Shown in pieces: positions 43,852-53,986 of a DNA stretch of 64,000 bases. The notes under the pieces were generated by a model, which saw only the letters and a list, made by a program, of their open reading frames with translations, had not been told where the DNA came from and did no database searches. This DNA comes from Treponema putidum (lineage in GTDB: Bacteria; Spirochaetota; Spirochaetia; Treponematales; Treponemataceae). Numbering within the stretch: the stretch's first letter is position 1; every line of letters starts with the position of its first letter. A program made the position numbers and the translations under genes. The stretch spans positions 310,001 to 374,000 of the forward strand of contig NZ_CP009228.1 in assembly GCF_000755145.1 (NCBI RefSeq), read 5' to 3'.

Positions 43852-45039
43852 ATGTCGAATATCCATGATATGGAATTTTTGCAAAAAAAAGTTCAAGAAT
43901 TAAAAGAACAGGGCTTGTATAAAGAACTTGTTACTCTTGAAGGGCCTAGCGATGCGGAATGTGTTATTAACGGGAAAAAAGTTATTAACCTGTCATCCAA
44001 CAACTATTTAGGATTTGCAAATCATCCGAGGCTAAAAAAAGCCGCTATTGAGGCTATCGAAAAATACGGAGCCGGTGCCGGTGCCGTACGCCCCATCATC
44101 GGCAATATGAAAATACATGATGACTTGGAAAAACTTTTAGCCGAATTTAAAAGAGAAGAAGCCGTTTTAGCTTTCCAATCGGGTTTTAATTGTAATGCAG
44201 GTGTTATTCAGGCCATTACAGATAAGGGTGACCTAATAATTTCGGATCAGCTGAACCACGCTTCAATCATCGACGGTACCCGCCTTTCAAAAGCCGATAA
44301 GGCCGTTTTTCAGCACTCAGATATGGCCGACCTTGAAAGAGTTTTAAAAGAAAAAAGAAATAACTACAACAATGTTTTAATTATAACCGACGGCGTTTTT
44401 TCAATGGACGGAGATATAGCAAAACTTCCTGAAATCGTTGCTCTTGCAGAAAAATACAATTGTCTTACTTATGTCGACGATGCTCACTCAAGCGGTGTTT
44501 TGGGAGAAAGCGGACGCGGAACCGTAGACCACTTTAAACTTCACGGAAGAGTTGACGTTGCAATGGGAACCCTTTCAAAAGCTATCGGTGTTGTAGGCGG
44601 TTATGTTGCAGGAAAAAAGGTAACTATCGACTGGCTTAAAAACAGGGGACGGCCTTTCTTATTCTCAACAGGCTTACCTCCTGCAGCCGTAGGAGCCGCT
44701 ATTGAAGCCGTTAAGATGCTCATGGAATCAACAGAATATACGGATAAACTTTGGGCAAACGCCAAGCACTTTAAAGAAGGCTTAGGAAAACTCGGCTACA
44801 ATATCGGTCACAGCGAAACACCGATTACCCCGATTATTATCGGTGATGAAGCCAAGACCATAGAATTCTCGAAAAAACTCTTTGAAAACGGTATGTTCTC
44901 AGGCCCCATCGTATTCCCCACAGTTCCTAAGGGAACAGGAAGAGTCCGATGTATGGTTACGGCAGGCCACACCACCGAACAGCTTGATAGAGCCGTAAAA
45001 ATCTGTGAAAAAGTCGGCAAAGAAATGGGAATTCTTTAA
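43852..45039 (+). CDS. kbl: Glycine C-acetyltransferase (2-amino-3-ketobutyrate CoA ligase)
   Basis: A 395-residue PLP enzyme of the alpha-oxoamine synthase family. It contains [31 protein letters not shown] and the PLP lysine motif [18 protein letters not shown]. It normally splits 2-amino-3-oxobutyrate with CoA into glycine and acetyl-CoA, the second step of threonine breakdown. BioF (8-amino-7-oxononanoate synthase) is a close relative, and Kbl is preferred from the overall sequence and the lack of bio genes nearby. No tdh is in the window. GGGGGAA precedes the ATG. Confidence 0.88.
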   Translation: MSNIHDMEFLQKKVQELKEQGLYKELVTLEGPSDAECVINGKKVINLSSNNYLGFANHPRLKKAAIEAIEKYGAGAGAVRPIIGNMKIHDDLEKLLAEFKREEAVLAFQSGFNCNAGVIQAITDKGDLIISDQLNHASIIDGTRLSKADKAVFQHSDMADLERVLKEKRNNYNNVLIITDGVFSMDGDIAKLPEIVALAEKYNCLTYVDDAHSSGVLGESGRGTVDHFKLHGRVDVAMGTLSKAIGVVGGYVAGKKVTIDWLKNRGRPFLFSTGLPPAAVGAAIEAVKMLMESTEYTDKLWANAKHFKEGLGKLGYNIGHSETPITPIIIGDEAKTIEFSKKLFENGMFSGPIVFPTVPKGTGRVRCMVTAGHTTEQLDRAVKICEKVGKEMGIL

Positions 45040-45056
45040 TTCGATTGTTTAAGATA

Positions 45057-45092
45057 AAAAGCACCGATTTGAAAATATCAAACCGGTGCTTT
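45057..45092 (+). terminator. Terminator after kbl
   Basis: AAAAGCACCGATTTGA and TCAAACCGGTGCTTT form a 15-bp imperfect stem, followed by ATTT. Confidence 0.85.
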
Positions 45093-45125
45093 ATTTGAAT
45101 TTTGTAGATAAGGAAGGTGCTTTTT

Positions 45126-45632
45126 ATGATAGAAGCGAATAGTAACGAAGAAAAATATAGACGGCCGTCATGGGATGAATACTTTATGGATGTCTGCCGG
45201 GCTATTGCAAAGCGGGCAACCTGTGACCGGGGAAGGTCGGGCTGTGTTATTGCACGCGATCATCAAATTCTTGTTACCGGCTATGTAGGAGCTCCTACAG
45301 GCCTTCCTCACTGCGACGATGTAGGCCACCAATTTAAAAAAGTCCAGCACGAAGACGGTTCAATTACCCAGCACTGCGTGAGAACAGTCCATGCGGAACA
45401 AAACGCCATCTGTCAGGCAGCAAAGCGGGGCATCAGCATAGACGGAGCGACCCTTTACTGCAAAATGACGCCTTGCCGCACATGCGCTATGCTCATAATA
45501 AACTGCGGGATTGTACGTGTCGTAGCCGAAAAACGCTACCATGACTCAGCCGACACAATCGAAATGTTTAAAAAAGCCGGTATAATCCTAGAACATATTT
45601 CCGACTCCCTAGAAGAATACAAGGGGCAATAG
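45126..45632 (+). CDS. dCMP / cytidine-type zinc deaminase
   Basis: A 168-residue member of the CDA fold. Zinc ligands are in VHAEQNAICQA (His, catalytic Glu) and PCRTCAMLIINCGI (two Cys). RPSWDEYFMDVCRAIAKRAT and the CxxC context match ComEB-type dCMP deaminases, which make dUMP for thymidylate. The ATG at 45126 follows AAGGAAGG by 8 bases. Together with dut it would control dUMP supply. It carries its own short leader after the kbl terminator. Confidence 0.88.
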   Translation: MIEANSNEEKYRRPSWDEYFMDVCRAIAKRATCDRGRSGCVIARDHQILVTGYVGAPTGLPHCDDVGHQFKKVQHEDGSITQHCVRTVHAEQNAICQAAKRGISIDGATLYCKMTPCRTCAMLIINCGIVRVVAEKRYHDSADTIEMFKKAGIILEHISDSLEEYKGQ

Positions 45633-45682
45633 AGAAAACTCTACAGAAATATAATTTTTCGGCAATAAGATTCTTCTTATTG

Positions 45683-45852
45683 TGTTATACTGCTTTCATT
45701 ATGAGCAATATTACCCGATAGGGCATTTAAGCTGCCCTGATGATATTAAACAGATATCATAAACTGCAAAAAAACACATTCTCTTTCTTAGATAAAGAAT
45801 TAATTTGACTGTGTGTTGTTTGACAGTTTTTATTAATGGAGGGTAATATTGT
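45683..45852 (+). promoter_or_regulatory. Structured leader with short upstream ORFs before the ABC exporter genes
   Basis: An extended -10 promoter (TGTTATACT, 45683-45691) is followed after 9 bases by a six-codon ORF MSNITR (45701-45721). A 22-codon ORF, MILNRYHKLQKNTFSFLDKE plus LI (45740-45808), comes next. Hairpins AGGGCA/TGCCCT, ATGATAT/ATATCAT and AACACA/TGTGTT surround them, then GGAGGG before the transporter ATG. The layout suggests ribosome-mediated attenuation, as known for bmrB-bmrCD in Bacillus. This is inferred from layout only. Confidence 0.5.
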
Positions 45853-47593
45853 ATGCAAAAAAATAAAATCATAACATTTTTAACAATTCCTTTTAAAATA
45901 AGTCAGTCTTATTTTTTTATTAAGCTGTTTCAGTTGGCTTTTAACGGTTTTTATCCGCTTTTAGAAGTACTAACTTTTACTTTTTTGACGGATAGTGTGA
46001 TAGAACTAAAAAAAGTAGGAGAAATAAAAGAGCAAATAGGTTTAGCAGTTATATTATTTTTCTCGCTTATCTTTTTAAATTATTTTTTTGATATTTTTAT
46101 AAGACGGATTAGCTATAAACAGGTAAAAAAGATAAACCTAGCTTTAGAAACTAAGTTTATAAGTAAAATGAGCAGGTTGGAATATTATTATATTGAGAAT
46201 GCAGAGCTTTATGATAAAATCAATTTAATAAAAAAAGAAATATTAAAAGACTTTATTCAAAAACATAATAAGCTGCTTTCAATATTTAGAATTTTATTTC
46301 AATTAATGTCAATTATAATAATTGTGTTTTCAGTTATGGGAATAAAGGGACTTATTATTTTAGCGGGCATTACTGCCGTTATTTTAATTTCAGATTATAA
46401 CGGAAAAAGAAATTACACCCAAAAAAAAGAAGATACCTTTTTGGACCGAATGTGCGACTATTATTCCGATATTCTTTGTCAAGGAGAATTCGGACAAGAA
46501 AAATTAATTTATAATTATGCGATGCTATAAATTGTAAATACCGTAAATTGAACAAAACTTTGATTCAACATGAAAAAAAGACAAAATTAAAAAATATTTT
46601 ACGTTTGGAGTCATCAAGTTTTTTAACCTTGCTTATTTTTGTTTATTTTATAATTGAGCTTTCATTAAAGGTAAAATCAAATCTTATCTCTATCGGTTTT
46701 TTAATTGCAAGTATAAAACAGCTATCATCTTTTTTAAATATAATCCGCTGGGATTTATATTCTGTTCTTGAAATAAAATCGGAATTATCGAATTACTTAA
46801 AAGACTTTAATGAATTTGAATCATTTAATGAAATAGATAATAATGAATCTATTTTTATTGATAAGATTAAAAGTTTAAATATAAAAATTTAAACTTTATT
46901 TATCCTTTTTCAAAAAAAGTAATTCTACATGATATTAACTATGATTTTAAATTAAATAAGTCTTATGCAATTGTAGGAGAAAATGGGTGCGGTAAAACAA
47001 CATTTATAAAACTTCTTTTAGGTCTTTATAAAAATTATTCAGGTGAGATTTTATTAAATGATAAAGAATTAAAAACATTAACTCCTAAATCCATATCCGA
47101 AAACTTTGCTGTTGTATTTCAGGATTACGGCAGATACTATTTAAACTTAATTGAAAATATACAAATAGGTAATCCAAAAGCTTCGATATCTGAAATTCAA
47201 AATGCTATCAGCTTATTTTCATTAAACGGAATTGATAAGGAATCTGTTTTGAGAAAAGGAGATGATAAATCGGTAAATCTTTCGGGAGGGCAATGGCAAA
47301 ATATTGCGATGGCTAGAAATTTTATAAGCAATGCAAAGATTGTTATCTTTGATGAACCGACTGCAGCTTTAAGTCCATCACAAGAATCAAAAATTTATAC
47401 TTTTTTAAAAGACATAATAAAAAATAAAACAGCTGTTTTTATAAGCCATAGACTGGGCATTACTCCGCTTGTAGATAAAATAATAGTTTTAAAAGATGGA
47501 GTTATTGCCGAAACAGGCTCACATAATGATTTAATTCAAAAAAAAGGGATTTATGCTCAAATGTATAATACACAAAAGGAGTTATATTCATGA
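45853..47593 (+). pseudogene. ABC exporter half-transporter 1 (membrane + ATPase), two frameshifts
   Basis: An ABC exporter subunit of ~580 residues in three pieces. The membrane domain begins MQKNKIITFLTIPFKISQSY and is open to 46530, where the frame shifts near 46526 (AMLYINCKYRKLNKTLIQHE is the joined reading). The frame shifts again at the A5 run 46883-46887, after KIKSLNIK. The ATPase then has GENGCGKTTFIKLLLG (Walker A), VVFQDYG (Q-loop), VNLSGGQWQNIAMAR (signature) and IVIFDEPTAAL (Walker B), all consensus. It should be inactive as written. The stop overlaps the start of subunit 2 by ATGA, so they were one operon coding for a heterodimer. Confidence 0.85.
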
Positions 47594-48726
47594 AGTTGAG
47601 TTTAATAAAAATGTCTATTTTAAATTCTTTGCGTGCAGGAAAAACATATTTTATTTTTATCATATTTATATCAATCATTGACGGATTGAGTTTTGGTTTT
47701 GTAACAAAGGCAACATTCAACCTTTTTTCATACCTTGAAAGTTCAAATTCTCAAATATTTGATAAAATTTTTATTTTAAATTTAAGTATTTTTGTTTTTT
47801 CAATTGCTTTTAATTTTTTATTAACGGATTTATAAATTACCTTATTGAAATAAATGCAAAAAAAGTTTCAGGCTATGTTAATTTTTTACTCCATAAAAAA
47901 TTAATCAGTAAACCTCTTATTTTTTTTGATTCGGCTCATAATATTGAAAGGTTGAATTTAGCCAGAGAAGGAGCTTTTGTATCGGGATATGTTGCAATGA
48001 TAATTATTATGACCTTTACCTCAACAATACCTGCAATAATATCAATGTCATATTATTTATTTACATTTGATATTATATTAGGCTTTAGTTTTCTTGCAAT
48101 AATTATTCCCAACTTTATTATATTTAAATATCAGCTTTTAAATTATGAAAATGAAACCGACGCTTTGGCTCAAGTCCGTCATAGAAAATCATATACTGAA
48201 AAAATGATTACTTCAAAAGAATTTTTTAAAGAAACCAGAACCTTGGATATAGTTTCATTCTTATTAAAAAAATATAAAAAAATTTCTGAAGATGTAGAAG
48301 ATTTGAACATTAATATTAAAAAACAAAACTTAAAAATAGATTTAAAGGTAAAAGCTTTGAATTTTATATTTTATTTTTTACTTTTTGGATATTCAATATA
48401 TTTGCTTCTTAACCAAAAAATTTCAATAGCAAGTTTTGGAACTGTTTTTGCAACATCAGGAACGCTTATTTTTATTATAGAAAATATATTTGATAATGAT
48501 TTTTCGGTAATACGAGCTGCCGGAGCGGAACTTAACGCTCTTGAAGTACTGATGAATGAAACGAAAAAACAAAAATATGAAATTAAAATTACGGAACCGC
48601 CTGAAATTGAAGTAAAAAATCTTTGTTTTTCTTATCCTGATTCCGAAATGGAGGTTTTACATAATTTAAATTTTGTAATTCCTAAAGGAAAAACTCTTGC
48701 AATTGTAGGAGAAAACGGCTCAGGCA

Positions 48727-49900
48727 CATGGAAATCAATTTTGTAATATTTTTTTGATAAAAGATATATCCATGAGAGCTTTAAACATAATGTGTGACAA
48801 AGAAGATTTAGGTGCATTTTTTTGTTTGTATCGCGAGACCAAATTTAACGCCACTTTCCGTCCTATGTTCAAGGCTTGTTGTAGATTTTTATCTAAAAGC
48901 CGACAAAAGTCTTCTCTAAAATGAACATCTAATAACCAATGCATGGTTTCTACAACCCATTCTTTTCTTGCTATATCCAATAGCTGTTGAGCTGTAAGTT
49001 TTCTGCTCGAAATATAATAATGCCATTCATCACTCTTTCCTTTCTTACTCTTAAACTCTGAATGAATAGCTCCAATACAGCTTAACCCCTCCCATTCATC
49101 TGTATTATCCATCCAACCTAAATTAGTTGTGCAGAAGGCTGTTCGCTTTTCAACTCTTTCACGATTTTTTTCACTTTTACAAGCTGTTTCCATTTGTTTT
49201 CTTAAAATTTCATCTTGAACATATTCTTCAATATCCGTTTTTAGTAAAGGCTGGTTCCTTTTTACCGACAGTAAATAGTCCCCTTTTCCCTCTTTTATGA
49301 TTTTTGCCGTTTCTTTTTGACAATTTAAGGCATCTGCAACGATTATATGCCCTTTTATATTAAGAGTTTTTATAAGAGCTTGAACCGTAGGTATCTCGTT
49401 TGTCTTTCCTTTAACACATTTTTGTGCCAATGTTATACCAAATTCTGCAACTTGTGCAGAGACTATGTGCAGCGGACTTTCATAGCTGCTCATTTTATCT
49501 GTTGAACGGATAGTTTTTCCGTCTATCGCTATTGTAAGAGGCTTTTCTGTACCGTATTCTTTGATAAGAGCTTCAGCCATATTCATAAAACATTCGTTTA
49601 ATGAGTCTATGTTTATCAATTTAAGTAGACAGGTTAGCCAATAATAGCAAGGTATTTTCTCTATTCCGAATTCTTTACGAAGTTTTTCTTTTATAATATC
49701 TTCAGTTGCCCACTCGTGTATCTCTCTAATATTTTTACGTCCACAAAGAAGTCCAAGTAGTAATATTTTTAAAGCTTCCTTTACGCTGTAAAAATATCCG
49801 TCGTGATTGCTAATTATTTTGATGTCGTTAAAGTAATCAAATATATTTTCTATTTCCATACCTTCATTATCGGCAGTTTTTAGCAAAATTGATTTCCGTG
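48727..49900 (-). mobile_element. ISAs1-family insertion sequence
   Basis: 1174 bp bounded by inverted repeats CATGGAAATCAATTTTG (left) and CACGGAAATCAATTTTG (right end, read inward), one mismatch in 17. The 9-bp target GCTCAGGCA is duplicated at 48718-48726 and 49901-49909. It interrupts the ABC exporter gene in the opposite orientation. The target copies are identical, so the insertion looks recent. Confidence 0.95.
48735..49859 (-). CDS. ISAs1-family transposase
   Basis: A 374-residue DDE transposase of the ISAs1 / H-repeat group. MEIENIFDYFNDIKIISNHD is the N-terminal ISAs1 domain. TIAIDGKTIRS holds the first catalytic Asp, VADALNCQKETAKII the second, and WVVETMHWLLDVHFREDFCR the Glu region. 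It appears complete. The ATG at 49859 is used because earlier in-frame codons extend through the inverted repeat into the host gene; an internal TTG is another possible start. Probably still mobile. Confidence 0.92.
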   Translation of the reverse strand: MEIENIFDYFNDIKIISNHDGYFYSVKEALKILLLGLLCGRKNIREIHEWATEDIIKEKLRKEFGIEKIPCYYWLTCLLKLINIDSLNECFMNMAEALIKEYGTEKPLTIAIDGKTIRSTDKMSSYESPLHIVSAQVAEFGITLAQKCVKGKTNEIPTVQALIKTLNIKGHIIVADALNCQKETAKIIKEGKGDYLLSVKRNQPLLKTDIEEYVQDEILRKQMETACKSEKNRERVEKRTAFCTTNLGWMDNTDEWEGLSCIGAIHSEFKSKKGKSDEWHYYISSRKLTAQQLLDIARKEWVVETMHWLLDVHFREDFCRLLDKNLQQALNIGRKVALNLVSRYKQKNAPKSSLSHIMFKALMDISFIKKILQN

Positions 49901-50579
49901 GCTCAGGCAAAACAACCCTTTCAAAATTGCTCTTAGGTTTGTATGAACCTTCAAAGGGTCATATTATGATTGATGGTAAAAATACCTTCGATAATTGTTT
50001 TTTACAAGGTGTTTCTTCATTAAGTCAAAATTTTATTACGTATAACGCAAGTTTAAAAGAAAATATTGAAATATCGGATACCCAAAAAAAAGATGATAAA
50101 AAAATAGATAATCTTTTAGACTATATTACAATGAACGAAAAAAAGAAAGCTATAAATAAAAATACAATGCTTGGGCCTGAGTTTAACAGGATAGCTCTCT
50201 CGAAAGGACAGGAACAATCCTTGGCTCTTGCCCGTTCCTTATATCCTGATTCCTATTTTATTTGTCTTGATGAACCTACTTCGGCCTTGGATCCCGAGGC
50301 TGAAGCTTTTATAATTTCGGCTATGAAAAAAATAGTAGAAAATAAAACGGCTGTTGTAATTACACATAGGTTAGCTATGGCAAAAAAAGCAGACCTTATT
50401 CTATTTTTAAAAAACGGCAAAATGGCCGAATTCGGTGATTTTGAAACTCTTATGGAAAATAGAGGCGGGTTTTATAATCTTTTTCAAAGTCAGTCAAAAT
50501 GGTATGTGTAATTTGAATAATCAGAGAATAATCACCAATAATGGAAAGTAAAATATTCATTCGTCTAAGCTCTCGGCCA

Positions 50580-51998
50580 TCAATTCGATAGAGCCCATTC
50601 TTTAAAGGCTGAATAGTCAGGCGGAAGATTAACCGCTTTTAAAGGTTTATATTGTAAACTTTCAAGCTTATCAGGCAAAGACGGCGGCCTTCCGATAGCC
50701 GGTTTCATAATTTCCGGGAATTTTGCAGGATGAGAGGTTTGTAAAACTATTCCTACCATACTGTTACGGTTAATTGATGATGCCCATGTTTCAACTTCTG
50801 CATATTTTAAAGGTATGCCCGGCTCTTCATCATATTCCGATGCTTTTCTCTTTAATGAATTCAGCGCTCCATTATGGACGTCCTGCCATGCCGTCCAAGC
50901 CATAGCACCGTAAGGATCTATTATATAGCCTGTTCTTTCATTACACGACCTAACTGCCGATACGGTTCCCATACCGTCAAGCCAATAAGGAATTATCTGT
51001 TTTTTTAGCTCTTCAAAATCATAAATTTGAAGCATTCTCTTAAAGTTTATTATGTTAGGAATATCCAGAGCCGGAGTGTTGGTTTTTACAGCCGGTCTTT
51101 TTTCATAATCACCAAGGGTGAGCCAATCTGAAAGAGCATGGTTTTCGTTTTCGGCTGAGATAAGCCCTTTAATCGGTGTTCCCATTTTTTTTGCAATCAG
51201 AGCTGCCGTAAGGGCTGAAAAACTTCCTGATGGTATTGAAGCTATGATTGAAGGATTTTCAATTTTGTTATCATAATCGCTGCGGTATAAGACGGTTAAG
51301 GCTGCATAGACAAAAAAAGCAACTTGAGGTAAAAGAGGAGCTATGTTTAAGGCGCCCCCTGAGACCAATTTTAATTTTTTAAGTAGATATTCATCTTTTA
51401 TTGCTTTATCCACAATATTTTCACAATCTTTAAAGGAGCCATCCACACAAATGGCATGAACATTTTTTTGTATTGAAGAAAGGATGTTCTCCTGTATCTC
51501 CGTTAAGGAGTCCTTGGGGCATAAAAGAATGGCCTTGACTCCCTTAACTTGCGAAACGGCGGCTGCAATTGCACAAGCCCTTTCTCCCGAGGCAGGTACA
51601 ATGAGGTTAATCTCTCGGTCTTCATCCTTGTTAAAATATTCTAAAAGATAGGCTAAAAAGCCGGCTCCTATGTCCTTATAGTTACAAGTAGGCCCATGAA
51701 AAAGCTCCAAAATATAGGTTGTTGGTGCTATAGGGTTTATCGGGAGCCTGTGAGGATAAAATTGAGCTATTATCGACATTAGATCGCCATCAGGAATTTC
51801 ATCCCCGCAAAAGTTTTTTATAATTTCAAAGCCTATATCCCGAAAAGAAGAAGGAGGATTTTTATAAATCATAGCCGGACTTATTTTTCCGAATTCCGCC
51901 GGCATAAAAAAACCACCCGTTTCTATATTAAATCCTCTTAAAACGGCTTCTTTAAAAGAGACCTGAATGTTTTTATTGGTTATATCGTAAAATTTCAT
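50580..51998 (-). CDS. thrC: Threonine synthase
   Basis: A 472-residue PLP enzyme converting O-phosphohomoserine to threonine. The PLP lysine is in ELFHGPTCNYKDIGAGFLA, near residue 110. IASIPSGSFSALTAALIAKK is a phosphate-binding and substrate region. The length and N-terminal MKFYDITNKNIQVSFKEAVL fit the long (yeast/E. coli-like) class. It has its own consensus promoter. The ABC remnant and thrC are convergent, with ~70 bases of AT-rich sequence between them. Confidence 0.93.
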   Translation of the reverse strand: MKFYDITNKNIQVSFKEAVLRGFNIETGGFFMPAEFGKISPAMIYKNPPSSFRDIGFEIIKNFCGDEIPDGDLMSIIAQFYPHRLPINPIAPTTYILELFHGPTCNYKDIGAGFLAYLLEYFNKDEDREINLIVPASGERACAIAAAVSQVKGVKAILLCPKDSLTEIQENILSSIQKNVHAICVDGSFKDCENIVDKAIKDEYLLKKLKLVSGGALNIAPLLPQVAFFVYAALTVLYRSDYDNKIENPSIIASIPSGSFSALTAALIAKKMGTPIKGLISAENENHALSDWLTLGDYEKRPAVKTNTPALDIPNIINFKRMLQIYDFEELKKQIIPYWLDGMGTVSAVRSCNERTGYIIDPYGAMAWTAWQDVHNGALNSLKRKASEYDEEPGIPLKYAEVETWASSINRNSMVGIVLQTSHPAKFPEIMKPAIGRPPSLPDKLESLQYKPLKAVNLPPDYSAFKEWALSN

Positions 51999-52043
51999 CC
52001 CTACTTATCCACAAGTTTTACATATATTTTGCACACTCGAGTT

Positions 52044-52072
52044 ATTCTACAATAAAAATCATTCAGTGTCAA
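52044..52072 (-). promoter_or_regulatory. Promoter of thrC
   Basis: Minus strand: TTGACA, 17-bp spacer, TAGAAT, about 45 bases before the thrC ATG. Confidence 0.85.
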
Positions 52073-52123
52073 TTATCCGTATTATCCTTGTATTATACTG
52101 CATTATCCGTCCTGTTCGCCTCG

Positions 52124-52152
52124 TAGACTAAAAAACATATTTATGCTATAAT
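52124..52152 (+). promoter_or_regulatory. Promoter of carD-ispD-ispF, near-leaderless
   Basis: TAGACT, 17-bp spacer, TATAAT. The -10 box ends 10 bases before the carD ATG and no Shine-Dalgarno is present. Confidence 0.78.
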
Positions 52153-52162
52153 TGCCTCACTT

Positions 52163-52792
52163 ATGAGTAAGAAATTTGTTTTTTCCGCAAAAGAAGTTGT
52201 TGTTTACCCGGGTCAGGGCGTTGGCACCATAACCGATATCACAAAAAAAGAGATAGACGGCGAAGTTATAGACTATTATGTTATTTATCTATCCGATTCC
52301 GATATGACGGTTTTAGTTCCCATAACAGGAATTGATAACCTCGGAATAAGGCGTATAGTAACAAAGGCCGAAGCTGAAACCGCTCTTAAATTTCTATCTG
52401 AAGATTTTGAGCCGATTCCAATCGATTGGAAGGCTCGCTACCAAATGAATATGGACCTATTTAAAAGCGGAGAAATTTTAAACACGGCTTCTGTTGTACG
52501 CTCCCTTTACCAGCGAAGTAAAACAAAGGAGCTGCCGATTCAAGAAAGAAAACTTTATGACTCAGCTTATAGAATTTTTCAAGATGAAATAGCAGCCGCT
52601 ATGAAGATGACAAAGACAGAGGTAGAAGCATCAATCCATTTACACCTTGAACCTCTTGGAGGAACTATAGAAAAATTTAAAGAGGAATATAATGACGATG
52701 ATGATTTAATCATAAATGATGATAATAGATTTGAAGATGACGATATGGATGAAGACGACGACATAGAAGACTCGGACTATGAGGACGATTAA
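52163..52792 (+). CDS. CarD/CdnL-family RNA-polymerase-binding regulator with acidic tail
   Basis: A 209-residue protein. The N-terminal CarD domain (FSAKEVVVYPGQGVGTITDI ... DMTVLVPITGIDNLGIRRIV, ~1-65) contacts the RNA polymerase beta subunit. The helical C-terminal DNA-backbone-binding domain (~75-165) ends near AAAMKMTKTEVEASIHLHLE. Such proteins stabilise the open complex at rRNA and other promoters. Unusual is the last ~35 residues, almost all Asp/Glu (from EEYNDDDDLI to DSDYEDD). The 3' end overlaps ispD by 14 bases. Confidence 0.9.
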   Translation: MSKKFVFSAKEVVVYPGQGVGTITDITKKEIDGEVIDYYVIYLSDSDMTVLVPITGIDNLGIRRIVTKAEAETALKFLSEDFEPIPIDWKARYQMNMDLFKSGEILNTASVVRSLYQRSKTKELPIQERKLYDSAYRIFQDEIAAAMKMTKTEVEASIHLHLEPLGGTIEKFKEEYNDDDDLIINDDNRFEDDDMDEDDDIEDSDYEDD

Positions 52793-53522
52793 AAGTTTAG
52801 GCTTTGCGGCTGTAGTAACTGCAGCAGGCAAATCCAAACGAATGAAGTTAGATACCAAAAAAGAATATTTAAGATTACCTGAATATGGAGAGGGCGTTAC
52901 GGTTCTCTCCGAATGTATTTTAAAATTTTTACAAACAAATCTATTTGAAGTCATGATTGTTACTGTGCCGTCCTCGGATATTTCGGATGCACATAATCTA
53001 ATCTTCAAAGATAAAAGAATTGAAAAAGCCCTGATTGAAAAAAATACAAAAATAATCTTTACGGCAGGAGCCGATACAAGACAGGCTTCCGTCTTTAAGG
53101 CCTTAATCAAACTTGAAGAACTTAAAGAAAAAAATGAAACCGATTTTAACTTTGTGTTAATTCATGACGGAGCCCGTCCGTGGGTCAGCCCAGAGCTTAT
53201 AAAAACAGTCTGCACTGAATTAGGCAATCACGGTGCTGTAATTCCCGGCTATCAAGCCGTTGATACGCAAAAAATCATAGACAAATCCGGCAAAATAACC
53301 CAACACCTCAAAAGGAGTTCCGTATATTCGGTTCAGACTCCTCAAGGATTTAACTTTGACAAAATATTACGGGCTCACAAACAAGCTGTAGGAAACGGAA
53401 AAGAATATACCGATGACAGTGAAATTTATGGGGAATTTTCCGGAGATGTTTTTATTTGTGCCGGAGAAATATCCAACAAAAAAATAACTTTTAAGGAAGA
53501 CATAAAATGCGTACAGGCTTAG
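52779..53522 (+). CDS. ispD: 2-C-methyl-D-erythritol 4-phosphate cytidylyltransferase
   Basis: A 247-residue enzyme of the MEP isoprenoid pathway, joining CTP and methylerythritol phosphate. It contains AAVVTAAGKSKRMKLDTKKE (CTP-binding loop), FVLIHDGARPWVSPELI (family signature) and VYSVQTPQGFNFDKIL. It overlaps carD upstream and ispF downstream by 14 and 16 bases, so translation of the three is likely coupled. Confidence 0.94.
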   Translation: MRTIKSLGFAAVVTAAGKSKRMKLDTKKEYLRLPEYGEGVTVLSECILKFLQTNLFEVMIVTVPSSDISDAHNLIFKDKRIEKALIEKNTKIIFTAGADTRQASVFKALIKLEELKEKNETDFNFVLIHDGARPWVSPELIKTVCTELGNHGAVIPGYQAVDTQKIIDKSGKITQHLKRSSVYSVQTPQGFNFDKILRAHKQAVGNGKEYTDDSEIYGEFSGDVFICAGEISNKKITFKEDIKCVQA

Positions 53523-53986
53523 GCTACGACTTACACCGCCTTGTAAGGGGAAAAAAACTTATTATAGGAGGCATTCATATTCCTTTTAAAAAAGGAGAAA
53601 AAGCCCATTCGGATGGAGATGTCCTCCTTCATGCTATAACCGATGCTCTCCTTGGAGCCTGCGGAATGGGAGACATAGGAGAATTTTTTCCGCCGGATGA
53701 TAAAAAATGGAAAGGCGCAAATTCGGCAGACCTCTTATCTGAAGTATGGGCAAAAATAAGTGCAAAGGGCTGGCAAATTCAAAACATCGACTGCGTAATA
53801 ATAATCGAAGAACCTAAAATTCTCCCTTTTAGGGAAGAAATAAGAAAGTCAATAGCCGACATCTTAAAAATAGAAAAAGAGCAAATTTTTCTAAAAGCAA
53901 AAACCGGCGAGGGTATAGGAATAATAGGAAAAGGCAAGGCCGTTGCCGCCCTTGCCTCATGTCTTATCTTTTATACTCAAGGATAA
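53507..53986 (+). CDS. ispF: 2-C-methyl-D-erythritol 2,4-cyclodiphosphate synthase
   Basis: A 159-residue trimeric metal enzyme, a later MEP-pathway step. GLGYDLHRLVRGKKLIIGGI carries the zinc-binding Asp and His, and GEKAHSDGDVLLHAITDALLG holds the next His and the HSDGD signature. KAKTGEGIGIIGKGKAVAA ends the fold. ispD and ispF are separate genes rather than one fusion. The 3' end overlaps the convergent coiled-coil gene by 23 bases. Confidence 0.96.
   Translation: MRTGLGYDLHRLVRGKKLIIGGIHIPFKKGEKAHSDGDVLLHAITDALLGACGMGDIGEFFPPDDKKWKGANSADLLSEVWAKISAKGWQIQNIDCVIIIEEPKILPFREEIRKSIADILKIEKEQIFLKAKTGEGIGIIGKGKAVAALASCLIFYTQG

Larger units (their letters stand above)
47590..50511 (+). pseudogene. 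ABC exporter half-transporter 2, frameshifted and split by an IS
   Basis: The second subunit, about 580 residues without the insertion. It begins MKLSLIKMSILNSLRAGKTY and loses frame near 47825 (NFLL, then GFINYLIEINAKKVSGYVN in the next frame). The membrane domain then runs to Walker A, GENGSG|KTTLSKLLLGLY, which is cut by an ISAs1-type element. Removing the element and one target copy restores the frame exactly. The signature is LSKGQ in ALSKGQEQSLALAR, a degenerate form expected of the non-catalytic site in heterodimeric exporters. Walker B is FICLDEPTSAL. Substrate unknown; drug or peptide export is plausible. Confidence 0.87.
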
